DNA of 64,000 bases from Paenibacillus sp. Soil787 (GCF_001429545.1 NZ_LMSP01000001.1:216774-280773); one strand, 5' to 3'; numbered from the stretch's first letter, positions 18,350 to 27,065 are shown. The notes: generated by a model not told the origin, from the letters alone. Program-made: numbers and translations.

Positions 18350-19516
18350 TCAATAAGTCTGCCATTTCAGCTTTTGCGCAGCAATAAACCGTTCGTTAAC
18401 GTACGGCCAATTAACTACGTTCCACCAGGCATCAATGTATTTGGGGCGTCCGTTCTTATATTTCAAATAGTACGCATGTTCCCACACATCGAGAACGAGG
18501 AGAGGAATGACGTCCCACTGAGACAAATTCTGATGCTTCTCCGCCTGTAAAATTTCAAGCCGGTGGCTGCGCGGGCTCCAAACGAGAATCGCCCAGCCTC
18601 CGCCCTCGGCCTTATCGGCGGCAGCGGAGAAATGCTTCTTAAAGGCGTCAAGCCCGCCAAAGTCTCGATCAATTTGAGCAACGATCTGTCCCGTAGGCTT
18701 ACCGCCTATTTTTGGGGCCATAACGTTCCAGAAGATCGTGTGCAGGTAATGCCCGGCACCGTTGAAAGCCGCTTCACGCTCCCAGTGCTTGATCAGGTCA
18801 AAATCGCCGGATTTGCGCGACTGCTCCATCATCTTCTCAGCTTTGTTTAAGCCGTCAACATAGCTTTTGTGGTGCTTGTCATGGTGAAGCCGCATCGTCG
18901 CTTCATCAATATACGGCTCCAGCGCGTCATACCCATAAGGTAGAGGCGGCAGTGTATGCCCGCCGATTGGCACGGGCTTCGCGCCTGCGGAGGGATCGCT
19001 CCACACCCCTTCCGGTAACAACGGGCTCGGTCCTGAAGTCGTACTGTCATTTCGGTAGCCCGTAACAGGAACGGTTGTGAATGCAGGTGTGTCCGGTACG
19101 GTGAGAACTGCTTGTAATATGCCCAGAAAATACTCTGATTCACGAATGATGTGCTGAACGACCGTCGGAGCCGCCGGAACGCTGCGGACTGCAACGCTTT
19201 GCTCCAGCATGGCGAACAGTTGCTTGACGAATTCACTGGATTGTGCGGTGGACGTATATAGCAAAGCTTCCACGTTCCGCCGCAGCTCGGGGCTGACTTT
19301 CTCGTTCGAGCGGATGACGGCTTCGATCCATCGATTGGCTGCCGCCTCAGTTTGCGCGAAGACGTTTTCCCATTGCTGCAGCAGCGCCACATACGGTGAT
19401 TCCAGATTCGGAACGAGCTCACGGATAACGATCGTATGCTCCTTCTCCTGTATTTTCCAAAAGCGGATTTCTTCCAGCAACCTAAGCGGCATCAGCGAGC
19501 CGTATACGTATAACAT
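18350..19516 (-). CDS. DUF2935-Fe/Mn superoxide dismutase fusion
   Basis: A 388-residue protein. Residues 1-145 are a DUF2935 four-helix domain (MPLRLLEEIRFWKIQEKEHT). After a Pro-rich linker, residues 185-388 form an iron/manganese superoxide dismutase. Metal ligands are seen in LHHDKHHKSYV, GAGHYLHTIFW and LDVWEHAYYLKYKN. It converts superoxide to peroxide. The ATG at 19516 follows GGAGG. There is no signal peptide, so it is probably cytoplasmic or spore-associated. Such long SodF-like forms are known in Bacillus and Paenibacillus. Confidence 0.92.
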   Translation of the reverse strand: MLYVYGSLMPLRLLEEIRFWKIQEKEHTIVIRELVPNLESPYVALLQQWENVFAQTEAAANRWIEAVIRSNEKVSPELRRNVEALLYTSTAQSSEFVKQLFAMLEQSVAVRSVPAAPTVVQHIIRESEYFLGILQAVLTVPDTPAFTTVPVTGYRNDSTTSGPSPLLPEGVWSDPSAGAKPVPIGGHTLPPLPYGYDALEPYIDEATMRLHHDKHHKSYVDGLNKAEKMMEQSRKSGDFDLIKHWEREAAFNGAGHYLHTIFWNVMAPKIGGKPTGQIVAQIDRDFGGLDAFKKHFSAAADKAEGGGWAILVWSPRSHRLEILQAEKHQNLSQWDVIPLLVLDVWEHAYYLKYKNGRPKYIDAWWNVVNWPYVNERFIAAQKLKWQTY

Positions 19517-19726
19517 CAGGCCAACCTCCTTCCGACGTCATCATCCTTTTACAATGTATTCGGAGGTGAAGTTGACCTATGTCTGGTTCATGACTTAAAT
19601 GCGGTAAAGACATTGATAAAGACAACGTCCGCTTCAAATATTCCCGGTTGTCACCTTCGGGAGCAGCTATAAGATGGGTTATATTATTGCGATCTTTTTA
19701 TCTATACTACTAACCTTATTACCACG

Positions 19727-19773
19727 AAAATAAAGTATTAGACTGACGATGCGTCATTCAGCTAACTGGCAGT
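19727..19773 (+). repeat. Reverse C motif plus element A right arm
   Basis: AAAATAAAGTATTAGACTGA (C motif, reversed) is followed by ATTCAGCTAACTGGCAG, a right arm of element A, which abuts the truncated lectin gene. The stretch 19517-19726 shows nothing else. Confidence 0.7.
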
Positions 19774-20440
19774 GCCAATATATATGGTAACGTTACGAAC
19801 TGATACTGGTCCTTCAATCACTTATCAAGGCTCATGGGTTAATGAAAGCAGGCAGGGTACTTATAATAACGATGATCATTATTCTAACGTTACTAATGAC
19901 TCCTTTACAATAACTTTCAATGGAACTCAAATTGCTTGGTATGGGGCAAAGGGCTCTGCGAAAGGAACTGCCGCAGTTTCAATAGATGGCGGCGCCGAAA
20001 CGACTGTGGATACGTCCGCCAATTCGGATGCAGAGACTCAGCTTCTTTTTACCAGTCCGCAATTGAATGTTGGGACGCACACGCTCAAGGTAAGGGTACT
20101 TGGAACAGGTTATATTATTGCAGATAAGTTTACGATTACGCAGTCTTTTAATTCTAACGGAAAATATAAGATTATTAATAGCAATAGCAGTAAATTATTG
20201 GATGTGTATGGGGCTTCTACTGTAGACGGCAGAACAGTCAATCAATGGACTGACAATGGCGGTCTTAACCAACAATGGAGTATCGTAGACCTCAATAACG
20301 GTTATTTCAAGATTGTGAACAAAAACAGCGGTAAGGTGTTGGAAGTAAATGGAGGATCTACGGCAGACGGAGGCGTAGTTGATCAATGGACGTATAATGG
20401 CGGCGCGAACCAACAGTGGAATATTGTAGAGCAGCCATGA
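19772..20440 (+). CDS. Ricin-B lectin/carbohydrate-binding C-terminal fragment
   Basis: The frame contains a beta-sandwich module (GSWVNESRQGTYNNDDHYSN, then ITFNGTQIAWYGAKG) and a ricin-type trefoil with repeats KIINSNSSKLLDVYG, QWTDNGGLNQQWSI, KIVNKNSGKVLEVNG and YNGGANQQWNI. These modules normally end secreted glycoside hydrolases. Here there is no signal peptide and no catalytic domain, and the frame begins right at an element A right arm. It is probably a 5'-truncated gene and may not be translated. Confidence 0.75.
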   Translation: MPIYMVTLRTDTGPSITYQGSWVNESRQGTYNNDDHYSNVTNDSFTITFNGTQIAWYGAKGSAKGTAAVSIDGGAETTVDTSANSDAETQLLFTSPQLNVGTHTLKVRVLGTGYIIADKFTITQSFNSNGKYKIINSNSSKLLDVYGASTVDGRTVNQWTDNGGLNQQWSIVDLNNGYFKIVNKNSGKVLEVNGGSTADGGVVDQWTYNGGANQQWNIVEQP

Positions 20441-20518
20441 GTTAGCAACAACTTATTGATTAATTTACTTGACTCTTGCACAAAAAACTAGGCGAATGCC
20501 TTCAATGGGCACACATAA

Positions 20519-20641
20519 TTTTTTTCTAGCAAACTAAGGAACAAATCATCATTTTGTTTTGGGAATTTACAAAATTCTAATGAATTCTGCAACAACAAAA
20601 ACGGAGCTGCGCAGTTTGCGGGCTCCGTTTTCTAAAAATCC
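20519..20641 (+). repeat. Repeat B, second copy
   Basis: The order matches 17070-17195: TTCTAGCAAACTAAGGAAC, then TTCTAATGAATTCTGCAAC, then ACGGAGCTG...GCTCCGT. It lies right after the lectin fragment. Confidence 0.8.
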
Positions 20642-20769
20642 ACTATTATTTTAGTTGAATCGTCTAAGATTTTCCCCTGTTTTTGTAGGTAAAGTGACCA
20701 ATAATGGACGAGTTCAATCCCATCTACTAATTACTCGAGAGACTTTGATTGCCCAGCACCTCTTCTTTT

Positions 20770-20845
20770 TTAAAACGATAATACAAAAAGGCAACAATCC
20801 AGCGGATCGTTGCCTTTTGCTTAACTAACAGGCAGAATAATTCAT
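20770..20845 (+). repeat. Element A copy
   Basis: A left-arm remnant AAACGATAATACAA precedes the stem AAAAGGCAAC/GTTGCCTTTT and the right arm TTAACTAACAGGCAGAATAA. The stem sequence differs from most copies, but its symmetry is kept. It ends beside the minus-strand gene at 20866. Confidence 0.75.
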
Positions 20846-20865
20846 AATCGTGAGCTTCTTATGAA

Positions 20866-21645
20866 TTATCTATCAAAAATGATTCGGTTGAAATCGGTAC
20901 AGGTACGTAAAATAGATATTCCGAAGCATGCTCTACCACCCAAGATAAGTCTAAAATGACCATGAGCAATGTCTCCAAATTCCCCTCTAAAAGTCAATTC
21001 TAAAACGAAAAGACCAAAATCTCCGCCTAAGGAAAATGTTGGATTCTTCAAACTTATCGTTCCGGATAAAACAGATAGCCCGAACACTTTCACAGTGATT
21101 TTAATACTTGGTTCACTGGGATCAACATCTAAATCTAGACCTAACCCATCGAGCAATCGCAGAGGAACACAAATATGACCCGCAGGGCATGAGACAATGG
21201 GTGGCTGAATTAAATTGTCAACAATACGTTGACTAAGAATAACGTTCTTGCTGATTGTTTTAAGTTGTTTGTTGATCATTCTCAAACTCTTTTTAATCTC
21301 GTCACTGTATTTTTTGCGCGTTAAGAGACGTTCAATCATCCTTTGATTAATAAGAACATTTTGGTTGATTGTTTTAAGTTGTTTTAGTATTCTTTTCAAG
21401 GCTTCTTTATCGTATTGTTTGCGTGAGAGAACTAACTTAGTTCCAATCGTGTGCTGATTAATGAGAACTCTATTGTTGATAGCCTTCAGTTGTTTTTTGA
21501 TCTGGAATAAGATTTCCTTATTATTTTTGCAAGTTTGTCGAAATTCAATTATTTTCTTTCTATTGAGGAGTACAGCATTATTAATAGCTATCAGTTGTTT
21601 TTTAATCCTTACTAAACTAGTATTATTATTTTTTTTAACTGACAA
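20866..21645 (-). CDS. Unrecognised protein with four coiled-coil repeats
   Basis: The start is TTG at 21645, placed 9 bases after GGAGG. The 259-residue product has four related helical units, IKKQLIAINNAVLLNRKKI, IKKQLKAINNRVLINQHTI, ILKQLKTINQNVLINQRMI and INKQLKTISKNVILSQRIV, spaced about 35-40 residues apart, probably a coiled coil. The C-terminal 100 residues are beta-rich (LSGTISLKNPTFSLGGDFG) with a CPAGHICVPL motif at the junction. No signal peptide is seen and no family is recognised. A structural or spore-surface role is possible but unsupported. Confidence 0.7.
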   Translation of the reverse strand: MSVKKNNNTSLVRIKKQLIAINNAVLLNRKKIIEFRQTCKNNKEILFQIKKQLKAINNRVLINQHTIGTKLVLSRKQYDKEALKRILKQLKTINQNVLINQRMIERLLTRKKYSDEIKKSLRMINKQLKTISKNVILSQRIVDNLIQPPIVSCPAGHICVPLRLLDGLGLDLDVDPSEPSIKITVKVFGLSVLSGTISLKNPTFSLGGDFGLFVLELTFRGEFGDIAHGHFRLILGGRACFGISILRTCTDFNRIIFDR

Positions 21646-21953
21646 TGACTTGCACCTCCTTTGCAATACAATAATATATGTTCTGTTTCATATTCTGATA
21701 TAGGACAAACACTCAAATTGTTACTTGAATGTGCGGATATGAAAGGGATGAATCGCAAGACAATTCGCTGTTGAATATCAAGTGGAAATTTTGGAACCCA
21801 AGATTAAAAATCCGACAAGTGCATTAATTAATTATTCATGCTATCTTTTTACGCTTTATTAAGCACGTAAAAATGATTTTTTCACTCAGTGAACTTAATT
21901 TATAAACTGAACGTCAGAGAATAAGCAGGGATGAAATGAAAAATGGAGGTATT

Positions 21954-22502
21954 ATGAATAAATGGGAGCGAATTAAAACAATCTTTTTATATGGTGTTTT
22001 CATTTGTTACATAGTTTTTTTAATTAAATTATTGTTCTTATCAAGAATTTCACTTTTGGAGATGTTTAATAGTCAAAGGACTTTAAAAAGGTCAATCAAT
22101 CTTATTCCTTTTTATAGTATAAAGGAATATATTCTTGGAAGTTCTGCGACTATGAAAAAATTCGCTTTTAGTAATGTGGTTGGTAATATAGTTATTCTTA
22201 TTCCTCTTGGTACTTATTTGTCATTATTCAAAAAGGACAAAAGAGTAATAACCAATCTGTTGTTTATATTCTTTGTGAGTTTATCTGTTGAAATCACTCA
22301 GGGGCTTTTAGGCATCGGAACATCAGACATTGATGACATAATTTTAAATTGTTTGGGTGGATTGATTGGTATTTTAGGGTATAAGTTTTTAGCGTTTATA
22401 ATACGAGATGAGAAAATAGTACGTACCATAATCACAATACCATCTGCTATAGGATTACCTGTTATAATATATTTTTTATTCATAGTGAGATTGAGACTCT
22501 GA
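21954..22502 (+). CDS. VanZ family membrane protein
   Basis: A 182-residue VanZ-like protein with about four membrane helices. Family motifs are FSNVVGNIVILIPLGTYL, SVEITQGLLGIGTSDIDDII and LNCLGGLIGILGYK. VanZ proteins have been linked to low-level teicoplanin tolerance in enterococci; most homologues are uncharacterised. The ATG at 21954 follows GGAGG. It is followed immediately by a truncated element A. Confidence 0.87.
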   Translation: MNKWERIKTIFLYGVFICYIVFLIKLLFLSRISLLEMFNSQRTLKRSINLIPFYSIKEYILGSSATMKKFAFSNVVGNIVILIPLGTYLSLFKKDKRVITNLLFIFFVSLSVEITQGLLGIGTSDIDDIILNCLGGLIGILGYKFLAFIIRDEKIVRTIITIPSAIGLPVIIYFLFIVRLRL

Positions 22503-22553
22503 ATTGCGCTAACGGAAACAATAGTTCAATTACGATATGACGGCAGCTGGGAT
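22502..22553 (+). repeat. Element A copy truncated within the stem
   Basis: A complete left arm (GCGCTAACGGAAACAATAG, then TTCAATTA) is followed by GACGGCAGCTG. The right half of the stem and the right arm are missing, replaced by the tail of a membrane-protein gene. Confidence 0.8.
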
Positions 22554-22561
22554 ATAAATTT

Positions 22562-22669
22562 AGTAAACGTAATGGAACATCGAACTTTATTACATGGGTA
22601 TTATTTTTAATAGTAACTGTGATTCTTTCTGTATGGCTTTATCCTCAAGAATATGGTGTTGGGATATAA
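22562..22669 (+). pseudogene. C-terminal tail of a small membrane protein
   Basis: The frame reads SKRNGTSNFITWVLFLIVTV and then ILSVWLYPQEYGVGI before a stop, one hydrophobic helix and a short tail. It has no start codon and begins exactly where an element A copy is cut, suggesting a deletion or insertion joint. The family is unknown. From 22670 to 22893 nothing is recognised. Confidence 0.45.
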
Positions 22670-22893
22670 AAAAGATTTTGCCTAATAACTCGAATTGGGT
22701 TATGCTTCGAGGCGAGGACACACTAGCACCACCTAACAGCATCATTAAGCCAACCATTATCTAGGGATTTGGGGTTAGTTGAGCAAGCACTATCCCTTCG
22801 GATAAGACATGTTTGTTGTCACTTTCTACTCGTCACATGTTGAAAGTGTTGCACACTTGGCCTGAAGACACGATAATAAAAAGTAATAGTGAG

Positions 22894-22924
22894 ATGCCCT
22901 TCTCGTGAAGGGCATTTGCTTTTG
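22894..22924 (+). terminator. Terminator before DUF4317 gene
   Basis: ATGCCCTTC pairs with GAAGGGCAT around TCGT, followed by TTGCTTTT. Confidence 0.75.
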
Positions 22925-22965
22925 TGATCGCCTCATAAAACTAGTTGGGAGTTGTCTGAAGGACC

Positions 22966-24138
22966 ATGAACAAAAAGGAACTCGCGCATATTCGAAAGCA
23001 GCTTAAGTTGGACCACGAAATGTTAAAGATATACGATATCCTTAACGTGTACATCATGAAGGAAAGCAGTGAGATTTATCATCATGAACGTCAGCCGTTT
23101 GCGATGTTGGATAGGGAAAAGCAGGAGCTGTATATGGGCAATTTCAAGAAACTGCTGACTGGCGAATTGGATCAGAAAATGATCGAGTTAAAGTTCCAGG
23201 ACGAAGCGGAGGAGCCTTCGCGTGAACTTCTCCATCAAGCGCTGGTGACCGGTGATCCAGAAGAATGGCATGATCTGATGATCCTGATGGTAGAGAAAAT
23301 GCTGAAGGATACCAATTACGAACGAGATATGGTCGTTACTTTTGTTCGCGGCCAATTGGCCCGTCCAACCAAGAAAAGGAACGAAGCTGCCGAGGAGAGC
23401 GAGAAGGACGAGATGTTCTCGCATCTATTCATTTTGTGCAGCGTGAATTCCACGGAGCAACAACGTAAAATCCTCATGTTCGATTATGTCGAGAGGGAAT
23501 ATAAGTACAATGTCTTCGTCGATCCTATCATCAAATTGAACACGCCGGAGCAAGGATTTTTATATCCTAGCGTGACGGACAACTACTCTGACGTGAATCG
23601 CATATTGTATTGCATGGGGAAAGCGAATGAGCCGAATTGGCAGTTTATCGATCAAGTATTGAATGCCGAGAAGACTGTGACGGCGCATGAAGAGAGAGCT
23701 ATTTTCGAGGAAATCGTGAAGGAAGTGGCGGGAGATCAGCTTGATGCCTCCACGATCGCTCATGTGTACGAGGCAGTACATCAGATTATCGAGTCCAATG
23801 AGGGGGAAGAGCCTCCGAAGCTGGATTATGTCGATGTGGAACGCGTGCTGACGGCGAGTGGCATAGGGAACGTGACCAAGGAAAAGGTGGAACAAGCGTT
23901 CCAGACGGTCGTCGATGACAGAAACTATGAGTTCAAAGCGAGCAGTGTTATTCCGAAGTTTAATTCGAAATCGATAAAGATTGATACAAAGGTAGCTACG
24001 ATTTCGATCAGTCCGCAAGACTTGAAGTTCGTGAAACAGGTGAATTATCAGGGGAAACGATGCATTTTGATTGAGGTTGACGAGGATGCCGTGATTGAAG
24101 GCTTTACGCTCAATACGGAGATGTTGTTCCCAGGTTGA
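22966..24138 (+). CDS. DUF4317 family protein
   Basis: A 390-residue acidic, soluble protein opening with MNKKELAHIRKQLKLDHEML and KIYDILNVYIMKES. It has a central CSVNSTEQQRKILMFDYVER and a C-terminal HVYEAVHQII...YEFKASSVIPKF region. This matches the DUF4317 family of Bacillota, whose function is unknown. No signal peptide or membrane segment is seen. It looks intact and is longer and better preserved than most genes in this region. A terminator lies just upstream, so it has its own promoter. Confidence 0.8.
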   Translation: MNKKELAHIRKQLKLDHEMLKIYDILNVYIMKESSEIYHHERQPFAMLDREKQELYMGNFKKLLTGELDQKMIELKFQDEAEEPSRELLHQALVTGDPEEWHDLMILMVEKMLKDTNYERDMVVTFVRGQLARPTKKRNEAAEESEKDEMFSHLFILCSVNSTEQQRKILMFDYVEREYKYNVFVDPIIKLNTPEQGFLYPSVTDNYSDVNRILYCMGKANEPNWQFIDQVLNAEKTVTAHEERAIFEEIVKEVAGDQLDASTIAHVYEAVHQIIESNEGEEPPKLDYVDVERVLTASGIGNVTKEKVEQAFQTVVDDRNYEFKASSVIPKFNSKSIKIDTKVATISISPQDLKFVKQVNYQGKRCILIEVDEDAVIEGFTLNTEMLFPG

Positions 24139-24330
24139 GTGCAGAGTGACAATCAATTTAAACATGTTTGGAAGAATAGTGTTGGAATTGATCATATGAC
24201 TTTGCCAATAGGATGCGGTTAATTTTGGAAAAGGTGAGTCAAGCTGCGTGTATGGTGGCTCTAAAACTTGCCGTTACAGACAGCGCGGAGAACCGTATCA
24301 TAGAGGACAGGTGAGATCATCACACTAACG

Positions 24331-24362
24331 ATTACGCTAACGATGAACTATAATTCAACTAA
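24331..24362 (+). repeat. Element A left-arm fragment
   Basis: GCTAACGATGAACTATAATT matches the variant left arm of the copy at 31930 (CTAACGGCGAACTATAATTC). The stem and right arm are absent. The surrounding stretch 24139-24409 shows nothing else. Confidence 0.6.
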
Positions 24363-24409
24363 CTACATCCCGAAACTACCGTTTTAATTTATTGAAATGA
24401 GGAAATAAA

Positions 24410-24706
24410 ATGTCTAGCATCCCTTCGTATAGGGAATTCGTACTTCCATTCCTTCAGATACTAAATGATCGAAAACTTTACAATACAGATGGAATAATAA
24501 ATGATTTAGTTATTTTGTTTCGGTTATCGGAGGAAGATCTGAAGGAAATGGTGAAATGCAGAAGACGATATACATATAGAAATCGGATAATTAACGCAAG
24601 AACTTCCCTACTAAGAGATGGATATATTCAATACGATGGAGAAAATAACTTACTCATTACTGATAAAGGAAGTCAGTTCTTAATGAGTCAGACATCATTG
24701 AACTAA
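24410..24706 (+). CDS. Stand-alone Mrr N-terminal winged-helix domain
   Basis: The 98 residues match the Mrr_N domain of type IV restriction enzymes: IPSYREFVLPFLQILNDRKL, then FRLSEEDLKEMV, then NRIINARTSLLRDGYI and LLITDKGSQFL. The nuclease domain that normally follows is absent. The stop codon is the TAA of TTGAACTAACGG, the left arm of element A, so the element appears to have cut the gene or supplied its end. It could bind DNA on its own. Confidence 0.75.
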   Translation: MSSIPSYREFVLPFLQILNDRKLYNTDGIINDLVILFRLSEEDLKEMVKCRRRYTYRNRIINARTSLLRDGYIQYDGENNLLITDKGSQFLMSQTSLN

Positions 24707-24794
24707 CGGAAACGTTAGTTCAATACGAACACCACGGCAGTCGGCCAGAATGATCGGCTGCTTTTTCATTCAGGGACGGGCAGTAATGTTGAAT
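24697..24794 (+). repeat. Element A, complete copy
   Basis: ATTGAACTAACGGAAACG and CGTTAGTTCAAT form a perfect left-arm palindrome. The stem (CGGCAGTCGGCC...GATCGGCTGC) and right arm CAGGGACGGGCAGTAATG, then TTGAAT, follow. It is one of the best copies for defining the element. Confidence 0.9.
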
Positions 24795-24850
24795 CGACGT
24801 TCCTCTAATGGGAGATGTTATTATAAAACCATTCCCATTGGAGGAAATAT

Positions 24851-25387
24851 ATGCGAAAAATTGGATTGTTCCTTATGCTGATGTTTTGCCTAGCATTGTC
24901 AAATCCCTTTTTACCACAATTAAGAGCGAAAATGTCTGTAATATCGCCAGAGAGAATGCTTAACACATCAGATTACATTGTAGTTGGGGAAATTAAAAAG
25001 AACGTTACTACAAAAAAACAAACTACTGAATATACAGCGATACACAAGGAAGTAATGATTTCAATCGAGTCCGTTCTAAAAGGTGATATCGCTCAAAAGG
25101 AAATTGTATTAAATAGAGATTCCCGAACAGATCTCATAAATCCAGGTGCTGTTAACTATGATTTCCCTGAAAAAGGCACAAAGGTTATGCTTTTGTTAAA
25201 GAATTATGAAGGAAGTGGGATATCACTTACGTATGAGAATAGTATTTGTGTAATTAAAAAAGGCGAGGTTCAACTTTATAATGGTATGGGATTCGGGGGC
25301 GGTTCAAAGACAAATATGGTGAACTTTTATCCAAACGATTATGAGAAAGCTTACCAAGCCTTTTATGACAAAGCTGTAACCCATTAA
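24851..25387 (+). CDS. Secreted protein of unknown function
   Basis: A 178-residue protein with a signal peptide (residues 1-26, hydrophobic, ending near LRA). The mature part reads MLNTSDYIVVGEIKKN, SIESVLKGDIAQKEIVL and PEKGTKVMLLLKNYEGSG. The pattern recalls small extracellular beta proteins annotated as hypothetical in Bacillota, and I assign no function. The ATG at 24851 is preceded by GGAGG. It is a single gene bounded by element A on both sides. Confidence 0.75.
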   Translation: MRKIGLFLMLMFCLALSNPFLPQLRAKMSVISPERMLNTSDYIVVGEIKKNVTTKKQTTEYTAIHKEVMISIESVLKGDIAQKEIVLNRDSRTDLINPGAVNYDFPEKGTKVMLLLKNYEGSGISLTYENSICVIKKGEVQLYNGMGFGGGSKTNMVNFYPNDYEKAYQAFYDKAVTH

Positions 25388-25431
25388 GAGTGGGAAACCA
25401 CAAAAAGCGCCATCATTCGATGGTTCTTTTT

Positions 25432-25518
25432 AAACTAACTGAAAACGATAGCTCAAACAACTAACAAGACGCGGCTGCCGATATTAAACGGCAGCCGAGT
25501 AAGCTAAGGGCAGAAAAA
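25432..25518 (+). repeat. Element A copy
   Basis: Left arm AACTAACTGAAAACGATAGC, stem CGGCTGCCG/CGGCAGCCG, right arm AAGCTAAGGGCAGAAAAA. Confidence 0.85.
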
Positions 25519-25535
25519 CGCAATCAGTCAAAACT

Positions 25536-25928
25536 TTATTGAGGATGATTTTTAGAATGTCTACGAGTAGCATTGATACTATCTTGGATACGCCAATCTT
25601 CACCAAATACTTCAACTACAAAATGGTCGTGTATTGTATCGTCTTTATCATATTTCCAAACACAAATCCAATCAGTTTTGAAGCCTGATTCTTCACAAAT
25701 GAGTTTTCGCTTTCCCCATTGTTGCGTTCCAGTTGGAACTCTCCACACTTTTATTTTCTTTGCATAAGAGGTTGTAATATGAATTTCCATTTCCCCACTA
25801 CCCTCTGGAATATATGTCCAGTTGCCTTCAGGAGCAGGTGTGGTTTCAATTTTCATTAATGGCGACGCTTGTGCAAATGTTGTAAAAGAACAAAACAGGA
25901 TAAGTAAGCTGAGTATCTTTCCAAACAT
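25536..25928 (-). CDS. Secreted protein related to the 3146 gene product
   Basis: The 130-residue minus-strand product has a signal peptide ending near FAQASP. The mature domain reads YIPEGSGEMEIHITTSYAKK, IKVWRVPTGTQQWGKR, LICEESGFKTDWICVWKYDK and FVVEVFGED. The same order of motifs appears in the protein at 3146-3523, so the two belong to one small exported family of unknown function. It is one of the few genes in this region opposite to the array direction. Confidence 0.7.
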   Translation of the reverse strand: MFGKILSLLILFCSFTTFAQASPLMKIETTPAPEGNWTYIPEGSGEMEIHITTSYAKKIKVWRVPTGTQQWGKRKLICEESGFKTDWICVWKYDKDDTIHDHFVVEVFGEDWRIQDSINATRRHSKNHPQ

Positions 25929-26394
25929 GTAATTTTCACCCCAAATTAATATTCCCCATGACGATGTTTTCCTTCACAGCATTTTGCCTTGTCCAAATGT
26001 TTAAAAAAGGTATTACGCTCCCTCGGTATGATTTGATTTCCTCACGCAAGCTCGTCTATTCGCAGGATTTCATCCTTTAGGTTTCGATGATGAATGAAAA
26101 GATAGCGAGATATATTAGGATGTGTCGTTTAAAAGGCATGCGGGAACAGAGGTGTGGTTGATTCACCCAATTCATTCCAAATGCTGCACGTATTCTCCAC
26201 GATGCCCTTAGCGATTTTCACTCCCATGTCTCAACGGGTCAAAGCCCTTTCATTCCTTCGTCACATCTATCTAAGGGGTGGGGGCCGGTGTTTCTAACGG
26301 AACGGGTCGGAGCCCTTTTGCGTAATGTATCCCGATACTCCGTGCTTTCTTTGTCTCCTGCGAATACGCCAACTTGCGTGAGATAATTTTTATT
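25929..26394. other. Intergenic stretch with short repeats, probable IS debris
   Basis: AACGGGTCAAAGCCCTTT near 26237 and AACGGGTCGGAGCCCTTTT near 26301 are imperfect direct repeats. No coding frame is convincing. Proximity to the transposase remnant at 26395 suggests leftover insertion-sequence DNA. Confidence 0.35.
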
Positions 26395-26577
26395 TTAAGC
26401 AGCTAATGCAAAGATTTTATCGGGGTTGTATGCTTCATCACTACGGGCCATACCTACTAAGAGTCGAGCTAGTTTTCCACATAACTTCATGATAGACTTC
26501 ATCTTTTTCAGCTTTTTCACCTGAACATTGTAGTGGTGTAAGGCTTTAAATTCTTGGTTACTCATGACCATGCACAT
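26395..26577 (-). pseudogene. IS110-type transposase C-terminal remnant
   Basis: A 60-residue minus-strand frame reads ALHHYNVQVKKLKKMKSIMK and KLCGKLARLLVGMARSDEAY, resembling the C-terminal tail of IS110/IS116 transposases. The DEDD catalytic and Ser-containing parts are missing. It is dead debris of an insertion sequence. Confidence 0.55.
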
Positions 26578-26726
26578 CGTAATTAAAGATGAAACTCCGT
26601 AATTTCACGGATTCAAAAGATCATAATATTTTGGCAAATGTTGCTAAATGAAGCATTCCATTTTATAATATACATAGATAAACGATGCATCGTAATTCTA
26701 TATTTATGGAAGGAGCTCATCTACTC

Positions 26727-27065
26727 ATGAAGATTAATAAAGAACTCATGAAAGGAAGCACAATAATCCTCATTCTTACCCTTTTGGATCGTAAGGACAT
26801 GTACGGGTACGAGATGACCAAAGAGATGGAAAAACACTCCGATGGCATTTTTACTTTAAAAGAGGGCACGCTTTATCCCATTTTGCACACACTTGAGTCA
26901 GAGGGCTATGTGGAAGCGTATTGGGACGAGAAAGAGGGACGGAAACGTAAGAATTATCGCATAACGAAGGCCGGCAAGGGCGAGCTCAAGGTGAAGAAAC
27001 AGGAATGGTCACTCTTTCGCGATACGGTTGATCGAGTGCTCGGGGTGGGGGTGGGCGGCGTATGA
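26727..27065 (+). CDS. PadR family transcriptional regulator
   Basis: A 112-residue winged-helix regulator with the PadR hallmark KGSTIILILTLLDRKDMYGY, EGTLYPILHTLESEGYV and GRKRKNYRITKAG. The start at 26727 has AAGGAG about 12 bases upstream; earlier in-frame ATGs are less likely. Its stop overlaps the start of the next gene by 4 bases (ATGA), so the two are translationally coupled. The pairing of PadR with a HAAS-domain membrane protein is common in Bacillota. Confidence 0.92.
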   Translation: MKINKELMKGSTIILILTLLDRKDMYGYEMTKEMEKHSDGIFTLKEGTLYPILHTLESEGYVEAYWDEKEGRKRKNYRITKAGKGELKVKKQEWSLFRDTVDRVLGVGVGGV

